Shown here: one piece after another, positions 1 to 6,247 of the stretch | Numbering within the stretch: position 1 is the stretch's first letter | Layout: every line of letters starts with the position of its first letter | Assembly (NCBI GenBank): GCA_016462095.1 | Contig: JAEMTW010000067.1 | Span: 1 to 8,759, forward strand | DNA: 8,759 bases | Reading direction: 5' to 3' | Source: Thermoleophilia bacterium | GTDB taxonomy: Bacteria; Actinomycetota; Thermoleophilia; Gaiellales; F1-60-MAGs149 | Notes under the pieces: model-generated | The model's input: the letters and a program-made list of their open reading frames with translations, nothing else | The model's database searches: none | Told to the model about the DNA's origin: nothing | Position numbers and translations under genes: made by a program

Positions 1-122
1 CCTTTGTCCTCACGACGAACGAGCAGCGCCGTGACCCCAATCACTGGTGCGGACAGCGCCAGGCCGACGCTGGCGCCCGTGATGTCCAACGCGCGCTTGG
101 CGCGATCCTGCCAGCCACTCAT
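1..122 (-). CDS. Bacterial sugar transferase (undecaprenyl-phosphate priming type), N-terminal fragment
   Basis: Only the first 40 codons are in the window; the gene runs off the left edge. The peptide begins MSGWQDRAKRALDITGASVG and continues through a hydrophobic stretch (about residues 14-34) to VRREDKG. A K-R-x-x-D-I motif, then a membrane segment, then a charged D-K-G, is the typical opening of the bacterial sugar transferase family (WcaJ/WbaP C-terminal domain type). Those enzymes transfer a sugar-1-phosphate to a polyprenyl phosphate at the inner face of the membrane, the first step of extracellular polysaccharide assembly. The catalytic part lies outside the window, so the sugar is unknown. 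The ATG overlaps the TGA of the glycosyltransferase gene (ATGA). A strong GGAGGG lies 6 nt upstream, which fixes this start. The reading is inferred from a short N-terminus but fits its neighbours well. Confidence 0.8.
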   Translation of the reverse strand, partial: MSGWQDRAKRALDITGASVGLALSAPVIGVTALLVRREDK

Positions 123-1261
123 CGCGTGCCCTCCGGACGATCCCAGACGGGCGCAATGCCATGAAAGAGCGCGTCGTAGAGCGCAATCAAGGTCGCGAGG
201 GTGACGAGCACGTAGTACTCAGCGAGCGCAAGGGGCCCGATCCGGCCGCCCGTACGTCGCGACAGATACGCAAGCACCAACAGGAACACCTGCGCAGCGA
301 GGATCCACCACCAGACATCGCCAACCGCGACCGCCAAGACGAGACTGGCCGGCAGGAGGATCGCGTGCAAGAGGCCGCTCGCGTAGCGCAGCAGACGGTG
401 CGAGATCATCTGGACCCAGTACAGCGGCCCCATCTTGAGCAGCGAGAACATGCGGCCATGAAAGACGATCAGCCAGCAGTGGCCAAACATGCGAACCTTG
501 CGCTTGAACTCGTCGCCAAGGTCCGTGGTGGGCTTCTCCGTGGCGACGGCGTCGGGCACGTACGTGGCGAGCCAGCCGTTCTTGACCATCAGGTACGGGA
601 AGGACAGGTCGTGGCCGAAGCGCGGATCGACGAAGACGTACGTGTCACGGCGGACGGCATAGATCGAGCCATTGCCACCCGTCACCGAGCGCATCTTCGA
701 TTCCCAGCCGCGCAAGGCAACCTCGAAGCGCCAGTAGGTGCCCTCGCGATTGGTGCCGTCGGCACGGAGGAGCGACAGGCGCCCGCAGACGTAGGCGACG
801 CGCGAGTCGGACAGCGGGCGCACGAGGAGACGCAGAGCATCCGTGTTCCACGCACAATTTGCATCGCTGAAGGCAACGACCTCAGTGGCATCATCGAGCT
901 GACGGACAGCCGTGTCCTGCGCATTAACCTTGCCGCCACGCTCGGCGCGCACCAACTCGACGCCGCGGCTCGCGTAGCGCAGGACAATCTCGTCCGTACC
1001 ATCGTCCGAGGCATCGGAGGTGACGATGATCCGCAGCTTCTCTGGCGGGTAGTCCAGCGCGAGTGCATTCTCGATCTTGGCCTCGATCACGTCTGCCTCG
1101 TTGTGCGCGGCGATGATCAACGCGACACGCGGCTCGATATCGAAGGCATCGATGTGGCGGGGCAGCAGCGCCGACCACGCAAACGCGAAGAGCGGATATC
1201 CCACGTGCGTCCAGACGAGCAACGCAAGCGCGACCCAGCCGATGGCCTCGAGCAGGTTCAC
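119..1261 (-). CDS. Membrane-anchored family 2 glycosyltransferase
   Basis: This 380-residue protein has an N-terminal membrane helix (about 5-33), a cytosolic GT-A domain and C-terminal membrane helices (about 296-332 and 344-366). GT2 hallmarks are visible. They are VALIIAAHNE at 47-56, the nucleotide-binding DASDDGT at 83-89, GKVNAQDTA at 110-118, and the metal-binding DxD equivalent SDAN at 132-135. GGNGSIYAVRR follows at 195-205, and RKVRMFGHCW at 254-263 sits where processive enzymes carry the Q/RxxRW-type acceptor motif. The layout resembles poly-beta-GlcNAc synthase or cellulose-synthase-like enzymes, so it probably extends a polysaccharide or lipid-linked glycan at the membrane; donor and product are unknown. 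The start is GTG with no Shine-Dalgarno, and a TACCCT box lies 7 nt upstream. It sits 17 bp after the ligase gene and overlaps the sugar transferase gene by 4 bp, so the three are probably one operon. Confidence 0.92.
   Translation of the reverse strand: MNLLEAIGWVALALLVWTHVGYPLFAFAWSALLPRHIDAFDIEPRVALIIAAHNEADVIEAKIENALALDYPPEKLRIIVTSDASDDGTDEIVLRYASRGVELVRAERGGKVNAQDTAVRQLDDATEVVAFSDANCAWNTDALRLLVRPLSDSRVAYVCGRLSLLRADGTNREGTYWRFEVALRGWESKMRSVTGGNGSIYAVRRDTYVFVDPRFGHDLSFPYLMVKNGWLATYVPDAVATEKPTTDLGDEFKRKVRMFGHCWLIVFHGRMFSLLKMGPLYWVQMISHRLLRYASGLLHAILLPASLVLAVAVGDVWWWILAAQVFLLVLAYLSRRTGGRIGPLALAEYYVLVTLATLIALYDALFHGIAPVWDRPEGTR
129..134 (-). promoter_or_regulatory. Shine-Dalgarno for the sugar transferase gene
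   Basis: GGAGGG on the minus strand lies 6 nt before the ATG at 122, inside the 3' end of the upstream glycosyltransferase gene. Together with the ATGA stop/start overlap it indicates translational coupling. It is one of only two strong ribosome binding sites in the window; the other is also at an overlapping start. Confidence 0.75.
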
Positions 1262-1268
1262 ATCCGTA

Positions 1269-1274
1269 AGGGTA
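1269..1274 (-). promoter_or_regulatory. Possible -10 box for leaderless glycosyltransferase mRNA
   Basis: The minus strand reads TACCCT, then 7 nt (TACGGAT), then the GTG start at 1261. TANNNT at this distance is the pattern of actinobacterial leaderless transcripts, where the start codon is at or near the 5' end. No Shine-Dalgarno is present and I see no -35 element. It would be an internal promoter in the 17-bp gap after the ligase gene. Support is positional only. Confidence 0.35.
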
Positions 1275-1278
1275 GTCG

Positions 1279-2715
1279 TCAGGTCGCGGGTCTGGCGCGG
1301 ACCATTGCCTGCCGACGCGCCAAGATCCGCTCGATGCCGAACGCCGCCGGCGCAGCAAGGATCAAGAGCAAGATCACGTAGAAGGCACTGAAAATCATCG
1401 TCAGATAGAAGATGTTGCCGACGAGCGTCGCGACAAAACCAGCCGTCAGCCCGCGCGCCACGGCGCTGAGCACGCCATCATCGTCGCTGAGGGAGGAGCG
1501 CGCACGACCCGCCCGCAAGAGCACGCGCAGACGACTCCCAACCCAGACCACGAATAACAGCCAGACCAGTGCGCCGACGATGCCCAACTCTGTCAGCGTG
1601 GCGACGTAGAACGAGTGCGGTCCAAAGTCGGCGCGTCCGGTCTGGAATTCGTAGTAGACGGCGAAGTTGTTGATGCCGATACCGAACAGGGGAGACGATT
1701 CCAGCACAGGCATGACGAGCGAGTAGAACTCGACGTGCGCCTGCGAGGAGCGATCGCTGGTCGAGGTGCGCGAGGCGATCAACTGTTCGAGCTGTGCAGT
1801 CTTGGCAGAGGCGAGCACGAGGCCGGCGGCACCGAGAATGACGAGCGCGACGACGACCTGACGGTTGAAGAACCGCTTGCGATACCAGCACAGCAGCATC
1901 ACCACACCAACGCCGATGCCAAGCAGGCCGCTGCGAGATTGTGTCAGCAGGGTGGCGACGAGCAGAATGCCGGCGAGACAGGCGAGCGGCGTGCGGTGTC
2001 GCGCAGCAAAGCCGCTGCGGGCACCGACGATCAACGCCGTCAGGACCAGCAGTGGCACGGCCGCCATCACACCGAGGTGGTTTGGGTCCTCGCTAAAGCC
2101 GGTCAGCCGGTAGACGTTGGCCTGTGAGGTGACGCCGTATTGGTCATACGTCGAGACGACGCCGTAGAGGTTCGCACCGAGCGCGCGAGCGCCGGGGAAA
2201 AACGGCTTGATAAAGATCGCGTCGAGCTCGATGCCGGTCACGCTGCGCACTGCCGTCTGCAGCAAACCGTAGGCCGCACTGATCACGATGCCGAGCACGA
2301 AGGCGCCGCCAACACGCCACCAGAGGCGCTCGCCACGCCGCGCGATGTGTGCGATTGCGCAGACCAGGAAGAGCGCAAAGATGCCCCACTTGATGACGCC
2401 CTTGGTCCATTGATCGACTGCCTGTGCCGTTTCGAGTCCGAGGAAGCCGGCGAGGTGGACGCTAAACATCAGCAGCACGAAACCGAGCGTGACGATCGCT
2501 GCTGGCGATAGGCGTCCATCCTTACGCATCACGCGGTCGAGCAGGAACAGGCCGAGAAAAAACAGTTGGAGAATGTCGACGAGAGTGATGCGCCCGACGG
2601 CCTCCCACGACATCTTCTGCCAGGTCGCCGTCAACGCAACCAGAACCAGCATCACGTCGAGCAGGCTAAGTCCACGAACGAGGCGCATTGCCACATTGTG
2701 CTGGTTGCCCGCCAC
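1279..2715 (-). CDS. O-antigen ligase / Wzy-type polymerase-like membrane protein
   Basis: This 478-residue polytopic protein has about 10-12 hydrophobic segments and a large extracytoplasmic loop, as in the O-antigen ligase (Wzy_C) family. Diagnostic stretches are GFSEDPNHLG at 206-215, LTQSRSGLLG at 257-266, and the loop SSPLFGIGINNF at 340-351. They are followed by PHSFYVATLTELGIVG at 366-381, with the conserved His and Glu. Family members join or polymerise lipid-linked oligosaccharides on the outer face of the membrane; in a presumed Gram-positive-type actinobacterium, exopolysaccharide polymerisation is more likely than LPS ligation. The gene opens the leftward polysaccharide operon. 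The longest frame starts at GTG 2715, without a ribosome site. ATG 2688 (codon 10) has CACAAT exactly 6 nt upstream and gives a natural N-terminus (MRLVRGLSLLD), so the true start may be 2688. Confidence 0.9.
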   Translation of the reverse strand: MAGNQHNVAMRLVRGLSLLDVMLVLVALTATWQKMSWEAVGRITLVDILQLFFLGLFLLDRVMRKDGRLSPAAIVTLGFVLLMFSVHLAGFLGLETAQAVDQWTKGVIKWGIFALFLVCAIAHIARRGERLWWRVGGAFVLGIVISAAYGLLQTAVRSVTGIELDAIFIKPFFPGARALGANLYGVVSTYDQYGVTSQANVYRLTGFSEDPNHLGVMAAVPLLVLTALIVGARSGFAARHRTPLACLAGILLVATLLTQSRSGLLGIGVGVVMLLCWYRKRFFNRQVVVALVILGAAGLVLASAKTAQLEQLIASRTSTSDRSSQAHVEFYSLVMPVLESSPLFGIGINNFAVYYEFQTGRADFGPHSFYVATLTELGIVGALVWLLFVVWVGSRLRVLLRAGRARSSLSDDDGVLSAVARGLTAGFVATLVGNIFYLTMIFSAFYVILLLILAAPAAFGIERILARRQAMVRARPAT

Positions 2716-2785
2716 GGATCGCCCGATGATGCGAAAAATTGAGGAAATTTAGACGCGAGGGCGAATCGTCTCGCAGACTGTGACG
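2716..2785. promoter_or_regulatory. Divergent intergenic region with AT-rich core
   Basis: This short region separates the leftward ligase operon from the rightward secreted-protein gene and must hold at least one promoter. Its centre (about 2734-2752) is strikingly AT-rich for this DNA and contains a small inverted repeat, AAATT-GAGGA-AATTT (2736-2750), a possible UP element or operator. On the minus strand TAAATT (2750-2745) could act as a -10 with a leader of about 20-25 nt. On the plus strand CAGACT (2774-2779) lies 6 nt before ATG 2786. None of these is a strong consensus. Confidence 0.45.
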
Positions 2786-3691
2786 ATGCTCCGCAAAATT
2801 CTCTTCCCCGTGTTGTTGATCCTGAGCACGGCCGTGCCTGCGACGGCAATGGCTGCCAAGCCGCCAGCCGCGACGCTAAACAACCCTGCCGTGACGTGGG
2901 TCCGTGTCGGTGTGATCACGCCGGCAGCGGGAGAGACGTCGCCGCTTGCAGGTCGAGTGGTCGTGCGCGTCCTCGTGCGTCATGCGCCGATTGCGGACGC
3001 GGCTGTGGGCCTGCGTTCCGTTGGCTCCATGAGCATCATCTTGTCGCGGTTCGAGGGCGACCGTGACTACTCGATTGGGGGTGGTTCGGCTGCGAGGGCA
3101 CTGCCGATCCTGACCGAGCCGCTCGCTGTGGTCTACCAGGTGACAGTCAATGCGGCCCAGAGTGCAGCCGTCGTGGCGGCTTCGAAGGCGGGGACGTTGC
3201 GTTCTCTCGTGTTGGTCGATCAGCGCGCGCACGCGCGTGGTCGTAGGCCTGCCCGCAGCGGTACGTTCTCGCAGACGGATTCGAAGGTGACGACGCTCGG
3301 TGCGCAGCTTGCCGCCAACGCTCCGCCGCTCTTGTCGGCAGGTGGGCGGCGCGTCGTGATTACCGCGAACACCGACGGCTACTCGATCATCCGCCGAGTC
3401 GAAATCCCGATCTCTGGTGGCCGCCAACTCGTCCTGACGACCGGCGAGACACCAGCCAACGGTCTCGTGCCGGCCGACGGCTCGGCCACCGCGCTTGGTG
3501 GGACGGTGACGATTCTCGGGGCCGATGGAGCAAAGCTTGCCGAACTTCCTGCTCCTGCGGGCTTCACCCTCACCGTCGGAACCAAAGCGCCGCAGCGTGG
3601 CATCCTCGTCTGGCCAGCCTTTGACGCGCCTGGAACAGATCCGGTGCTGGCTGGCAGGGCAGTGTTGCGACCGCCGTCCGTCAAGAGCTAG
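2786..3691 (+). CDS. Secreted protein of unknown function
   Basis: I do not recognise the family. From ATG 2786 the product has 301 residues. A clear Sec signal peptide is present: basic n-region (LRK), hydrophobic core ILFPVLLILSTAV, and a small-residue c-region ATAMA with likely cleavage near residues 21-24. There is no lipobox cysteine; the protein appears to contain no cysteine and has no later membrane helix. The mature part alternates short hydrophobic strands with G/S/T/P-rich turns, for example VTWVRVGVI, RVVVRVLVRH, RQLVLTTGE and GGTVTILGADGAKL, so it is probably mostly beta-structure. A basic patch (RAHARGRRPARS, about residues 148-159) lies mid-protein. An in-frame GTG at 2780 is an alternative start; neither has a Shine-Dalgarno. 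It is divergent from the polysaccharide operon, so an envelope or matrix role is possible but not shown. Confidence 0.82.
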   Translation: MLRKILFPVLLILSTAVPATAMAAKPPAATLNNPAVTWVRVGVITPAAGETSPLAGRVVVRVLVRHAPIADAAVGLRSVGSMSIILSRFEGDRDYSIGGGSAARALPILTEPLAVVYQVTVNAAQSAAVVAASKAGTLRSLVLVDQRAHARGRRPARSGTFSQTDSKVTTLGAQLAANAPPLLSAGGRRVVITANTDGYSIIRRVEIPISGGRQLVLTTGETPANGLVPADGSATALGGTVTILGADGAKLAELPAPAGFTLTVGTKAPQRGILVWPAFDAPGTDPVLAGRAVLRPPSVKS

Positions 3692-3723
3692 GCGACATTC
3701 TGGGCCCGGGCCCAAAATGTCGC
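3692..3723. terminator. 32-bp palindrome, probable bidirectional terminator
   Basis: The arms are GCGACATTCTGGGCCC and its complement, centred between 3707 and 3708, with 15 of 16 positions matching. In the rightward RNA the odd pair is a C-A mismatch; in the leftward RNA it becomes a G-U wobble, so the leftward hairpin is fully paired. It begins directly after the TAG of the secreted-protein gene and lies 16 bp past the stop of the convergent Ala-rich gene. No U-tract follows on either side, which is common in GC-rich actinobacteria. It could also be one copy of a dispersed genomic repeat. Confidence 0.7.
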
Positions 3724-3739
3724 GTCTCGCGCGAACGCC

Positions 3740-3943
3740 TTAGCGCAGCTTGCGAACAACCGAGATTGCGACGAGCGCGCCGGCGGCGGCAATCGCAATC
3801 GGAGCGAAGCGCTTGGCCTGCGCCGACACCTCGTCCTTTGCCGAACCGGCGGTGCTGCCGAAGCTGCCGACGGCACTGACAAGTCCGGCCTGAGCGGCTT
3901 CTGCTTCGGCGCGAGCGGCAGCGACCTTTGCGTTTTCCGCCAC
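3740..3943 (-). CDS. Small Ala-rich single-pass membrane protein
   Basis: This 67-residue protein starts at a GTG whose first base is the last base of the preceding gene's TAG (TAGTG), with AAGGAG 5 nt upstream. That ribosome site decides the start; longer readings of this frame would run through the Holin-X gene. The N-terminal 20 residues are Ala/Glu-rich and probably helical (VAENAKVAAARAEAEAAQAG). A polar Gly/Ser segment follows, then a membrane helix (about 47-62, APIAIAAAGALVAISVV) ending in basic RKLR. I assign no family. By position it resembles the small DUF3618-type partners often found beside Holin-X genes in actinobacteria, but the sequence match is not evident. The tight overlap suggests production in fixed ratio with the Holin-X protein and a shared membrane location. 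Confidence 0.8.
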   Translation of the reverse strand: MAENAKVAAARAEAEAAQAGLVSAVGSFGSTAGSAKDEVSAQAKRFAPIAIAAAGALVAISVVRKLR

Positions 3944-4350
3944 TAGAGCTCCTTCGTCTGCGCGTCGGGGCCAATACCGAACTCTGCTGGCGTGCCCTTG
4001 GCAATCCCGATCGCCGTGTCGGGCGTGGGCGGGCCGACCTTCTTCAAGATCGCCTTGCCAGCGAGGCCACAGACTGCGGCGAGGACGAGAAAGCCAACAG
4101 CGGTAATCAACGCGGCAGCCCACAGCGGCACGAGGTTGGCGATCGCCCAGATGATCGAAATCATGATTGCGAACAGCGCCAAAAAGGCGAGTGCGCCAGC
4201 GAAGGCGATCAGGCCAATGCCGGGAGCAGCCTGCTGAGCCTTGGCCTTGATCTCGGCTTGAGCGAGCGCTAGCTCGGCACGGACGAGGCGCTGGGCCTGC
4301 TCCGACACCTTGTACGCACCCTCTTGCAGTCGGTCAATCATGTCTCGCAT
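3943..4350 (-). CDS. Holin-X family (Actinobacterial, superfamily III) membrane protein
   Basis: This 135-residue protein has an N-terminal amphipathic helix (1-40) rich in Ala/Glu/Gln, with the block LVRAELALAQAEIKAKAQQA. Two membrane helices follow (about 44-70 and 73-100) around a short LVPLWAAAL turn, then a polar tail starting GPPTPDTAIGIAKGTP. This architecture, including the helix-turn-helix membrane pair and the P-x-x-T-tail, matches Putative Actinobacterial Holin-X proteins. Despite the name, such genes are commonly chromosomal and no phage genes lie nearby, so a lysis role is unlikely; a role in membrane or envelope organisation is a guess. It lies 10 bp after the ABC-F stop and overlaps the next gene's start. 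No Shine-Dalgarno precedes ATG 4350, but TAGCAT lies 7 nt upstream. ATG 4341 (codon 4) is an alternative start. Confidence 0.85.
   Translation of the reverse strand: MRDMIDRLQEGAYKVSEQAQRLVRAELALAQAEIKAKAQQAAPGIGLIAFAGALAFLALFAIMISIIWAIANLVPLWAAALITAVGFLVLAAVCGLAGKAILKKVGPPTPDTAIGIAKGTPAEFGIGPDAQTKEL
3949..3954 (-). promoter_or_regulatory. Shine-Dalgarno for the Ala-rich membrane protein
   Basis: AAGGAG on the minus strand lies 5 nt before GTG 3943, inside the last codons of the Holin-X gene. It supports coupled translation and picks out the 67-residue reading frame. Confidence 0.75.
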
Positions 4351-4357
4351 AGGTCGG

Positions 4358-4363
4358 ATGCTA
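4358..4363 (-). promoter_or_regulatory. Possible -10 box overlapping the ABC-F stop codon
   Basis: The minus strand reads TAGCAT, then CCGACCT (7 nt), then ATG 4350. The first three bases of the box are the TAG stop of the ABC-F gene. TANNNT at this spacing suggests an internal promoter giving a leaderless mRNA for the Holin-X/Ala-rich pair. No -35 element is evident. Confidence 0.35.
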
Positions 4364-6247
4364 CCCGCTCACCGGGCTGCTCGCAGCGATCTCGGCGGCT
4401 TCCCAGTCCTTCATCAGCGCCTTCAGCTCTTCTTGCCGTTGGCTATGCGCCTTGGCGGTCTGGATGAAGAGCTGGTGGTCGGCGCGAACGCTGGCGTCTT
4501 CGAGCTCGGCTTCCAACGCCGCAATCGTCTGTTCCTTGGCGGCGATCTCGGCCTCGATCTCGCGCACACGCTTCTGCTCGGGCGTCGTCTTGGGCGCATT
4601 CCGCTTCTTCGGAGCGGCCGCTGCCGTCGCAACCTTCTTAACCGTCTTCGTATGCACTCCACCCGCGGTCGCGGCGATGAAATCGTTGTAGTCGCCGTCG
4701 CGACGCACCAGCGTGCCCTGCTCGACCGACAGCGTTTCGTCGGCGACGGCGTCGATCAAGGCGCGGTCATGCGAGACCAGCAGGATCGTGCCCTCGAAGG
4801 CGTCGAGTGCCTCCTCGAGTGCCTCGCGTGCCTCGACGTCGAGATGGTTGGTCGGCTCGTCGAGCACCAGCAGGTTGGCGCCAGTCGCGACCATCCTTGC
4901 CAACAGTAGTCGTCGTCGCTCACCACCCGAGAGGACCTCAACCTTCTTCTCGACCTCAGAGCCAGGAAAGAGGAAGCGGCCGAGCAGCGTGCGGCAATCG
5001 GTCGTGCCGAGCTTGTTGCCGGCGCTCATCGCCTCGAGCACGGTGGCGTGCGCAGGAAGGTCGTCGGCGTGCTGCGAGAAGTACGCGACTTCGACGTTGT
5101 GGCCGAGCTTGATCACGCCACCCGCAGACTGTCGATCGCCGATCAGCGTTTCGATCAACGTGGTCTTGCCCGCACCGTTCGGTCCGATCACTGCCATCCG
5201 GCGCCCGCGCTCCAGCACGAAGCCACCGTGCTCGAAGAGGATGCGGTCGCCGGCCGTCGACTTGAGGTCTTCGACCTCTATCACTACGCGGCTGGGCTTG
5301 GCCGTCTTGGGAAAACCGAACTTCATCGCGACGTCGCGACGCGGCATCTCGACGCGCTCGATCTTGGCCAGCTTCTTGCCGAGCGACTTGGCCTGTTTGG
5401 CGCGCGTGCCGGCACTAAAGCGGCTGATAAAGCGTTCGAGGCGCTCGATCTCCTCTTGCTGCTTATCGAAGGCGTCGAGGGCCTGCGTCTCTTCGAGGAT
5501 GCGCTCCTTGCGGTACGCCGAATACTTCATGTTGTAGACCTTGGCGCGGCCACGGCCGAGTTCGACGACGCCGGTTGAGACGGCCTCGAGGAACCAACGG
5601 TCATGCGAGACGAGCAGGATCGCGCCAGGAAAATCGGCCAGCTCGCCTTCGAGCCAATCGAGGCTCGTGAGGTCGAGATGGTTGGTCGGCTCGTCGAGCA
5701 GCAAGATGTCCGGCTTCGCCGACAGGGTGCGCGCGAGTGCGGCACGGGTCAGCTCGCCCCCGGAGAACGTCGACAACTCGCGGTCCATGTCGTTGTTTTC
5801 GAAGCCGAGGCCGCGCAAGACCGACTCGACGTGCACGCGCCAGCCATAGCCACCGGCCTGGTCGAGCGCGAGTTGCGCATCCGAATAGGCGTGCATGGTC
5901 GCGTCCGAGTGGTCGCCGCCAGCCATCGCGGCCTCGAGCTCGCCGAGCGATCGCTCGACAGCCTCGACGTCGCCGAGCAGCTCGGCGACGTACGCACCAA
6001 GCGTGCGGCCGTCCGCGCGGGGTGGGCGCTGGTCGTGCAACGCAACGCGCCAACCCTTCGGAATGCCGACCTCTCCACTGTCGGCATTAACCTCGCCGGC
6101 GATGATCCGCAGCAGCGTTGTCTTGCCAACCCCGTTGCGTCCGATCAGGCAAATTCGCTCGCCTGTGCCCACGCGTAGCGACACGTCACCGAGGACGGTG
6201 CGTGCGCCAAACGACTTGGTTACCCCTGCAAGATGGATGGAAGCCAC
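4361..6247 (-). CDS. ABC-F family ATP-binding protein (ribosome-associated type)
   Basis: This 628-residue soluble protein has two ATPase domains in tandem and no membrane segment. Domain 1 has Walker A GRNGVGKT (36-43), signature FSGGE (161-165), Walker B ILLLDEPTNHLD (181-192) and SHDR (214-217). The charged inter-domain linker (about 243-312) contains ERFISRFSAGTRAKQAKSLG, the typical ABC-F P-site-proximal element. Domain 2 has GPNGAGKT (355-362), LSGGERRR (439-446), LLVLDEPTNHLD (459-470) and SHDR (492-495). All catalytic motifs, including both Walker B glutamates, are intact. A Lys/Ala-rich spacer (about 535-555) leads to a C-terminal coiled coil (about 556-615), as in Uup-like members. 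ABC-F proteins bind the ribosomal E site and relieve stalling; some confer antibiotic resistance, but the subtype cannot be settled here. The start is GTG 6247, leaderless-looking, with TACGAT 6 nt upstream. The gene leads the operon with the Holin-X pair. Confidence 0.95.
   Translation of the reverse strand: MASIHLAGVTKSFGARTVLGDVSLRVGTGERICLIGRNGVGKTTLLRIIAGEVNADSGEVGIPKGWRVALHDQRPPRADGRTLGAYVAELLGDVEAVERSLGELEAAMAGGDHSDATMHAYSDAQLALDQAGGYGWRVHVESVLRGLGFENNDMDRELSTFSGGELTRAALARTLSAKPDILLLDEPTNHLDLTSLDWLEGELADFPGAILLVSHDRWFLEAVSTGVVELGRGRAKVYNMKYSAYRKERILEETQALDAFDKQQEEIERLERFISRFSAGTRAKQAKSLGKKLAKIERVEMPRRDVAMKFGFPKTAKPSRVVIEVEDLKSTAGDRILFEHGGFVLERGRRMAVIGPNGAGKTTLIETLIGDRQSAGGVIKLGHNVEVAYFSQHADDLPAHATVLEAMSAGNKLGTTDCRTLLGRFLFPGSEVEKKVEVLSGGERRRLLLARMVATGANLLVLDEPTNHLDVEAREALEEALDAFEGTILLVSHDRALIDAVADETLSVEQGTLVRRDGDYNDFIAATAGGVHTKTVKKVATAAAAPKKRNAPKTTPEQKRVREIEAEIAAKEQTIAALEAELEDASVRADHQLFIQTAKAHSQRQEELKALMKDWEAAEIAASSPVSG

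Noticed and set aside
161..1381. A 406-codon rightward open frame opposite the glycosyltransferase gene
   Set aside because: It has no domain, is Arg/Asp/Gln-rich and repetitive as expected for the complement of GC-rich coding DNA, and lies opposite a gene with clear GT2 motifs.
3223..3239. A 17-nt alternating purine-pyrimidine run, a possible Z-DNA-forming site
   Set aside because: It lies within coding sequence for an Ala/Arg-rich stretch, and such runs are expected in GC-rich genes; nothing else supports a structural role.
2876..3715. A 279-codon leftward open frame opposite the secreted-protein gene
   Set aside because: It is Arg/His-rich and low-complexity without signal or motif, and it would run through the terminator palindrome. 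The opposite frame has a proper signal peptide.
3944..4123. A longer reading of the Ala-rich small gene (127 codons from 4123)
   Set aside because: The extra N-terminus is a shadow of the Holin-X gene; AAGGAG 5 nt before GTG 3943 marks the real start.
3943..4350. A phage lysis cassette based on the holin-type name
   Set aside because: No endolysin, phage structural gene, integrase or attachment site is visible; Holin-X genes are commonly chromosomal in actinobacteria.
4713..5537. A 274-codon rightward open frame opposite the ABC-F gene
   Set aside because: It is Ser/Arg-rich with no recognisable domain and entirely covered by the second half of an intact ABC-F gene.
4361..6247. Assignment of the ABC-F protein as an antibiotic resistance factor
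   Set aside because: Motifs establish the ABC-F class but not the subtype; the C-terminal coiled coil looks more Uup-like, and there is no peptide-leader or resistance context in the 22-bp upstream region.
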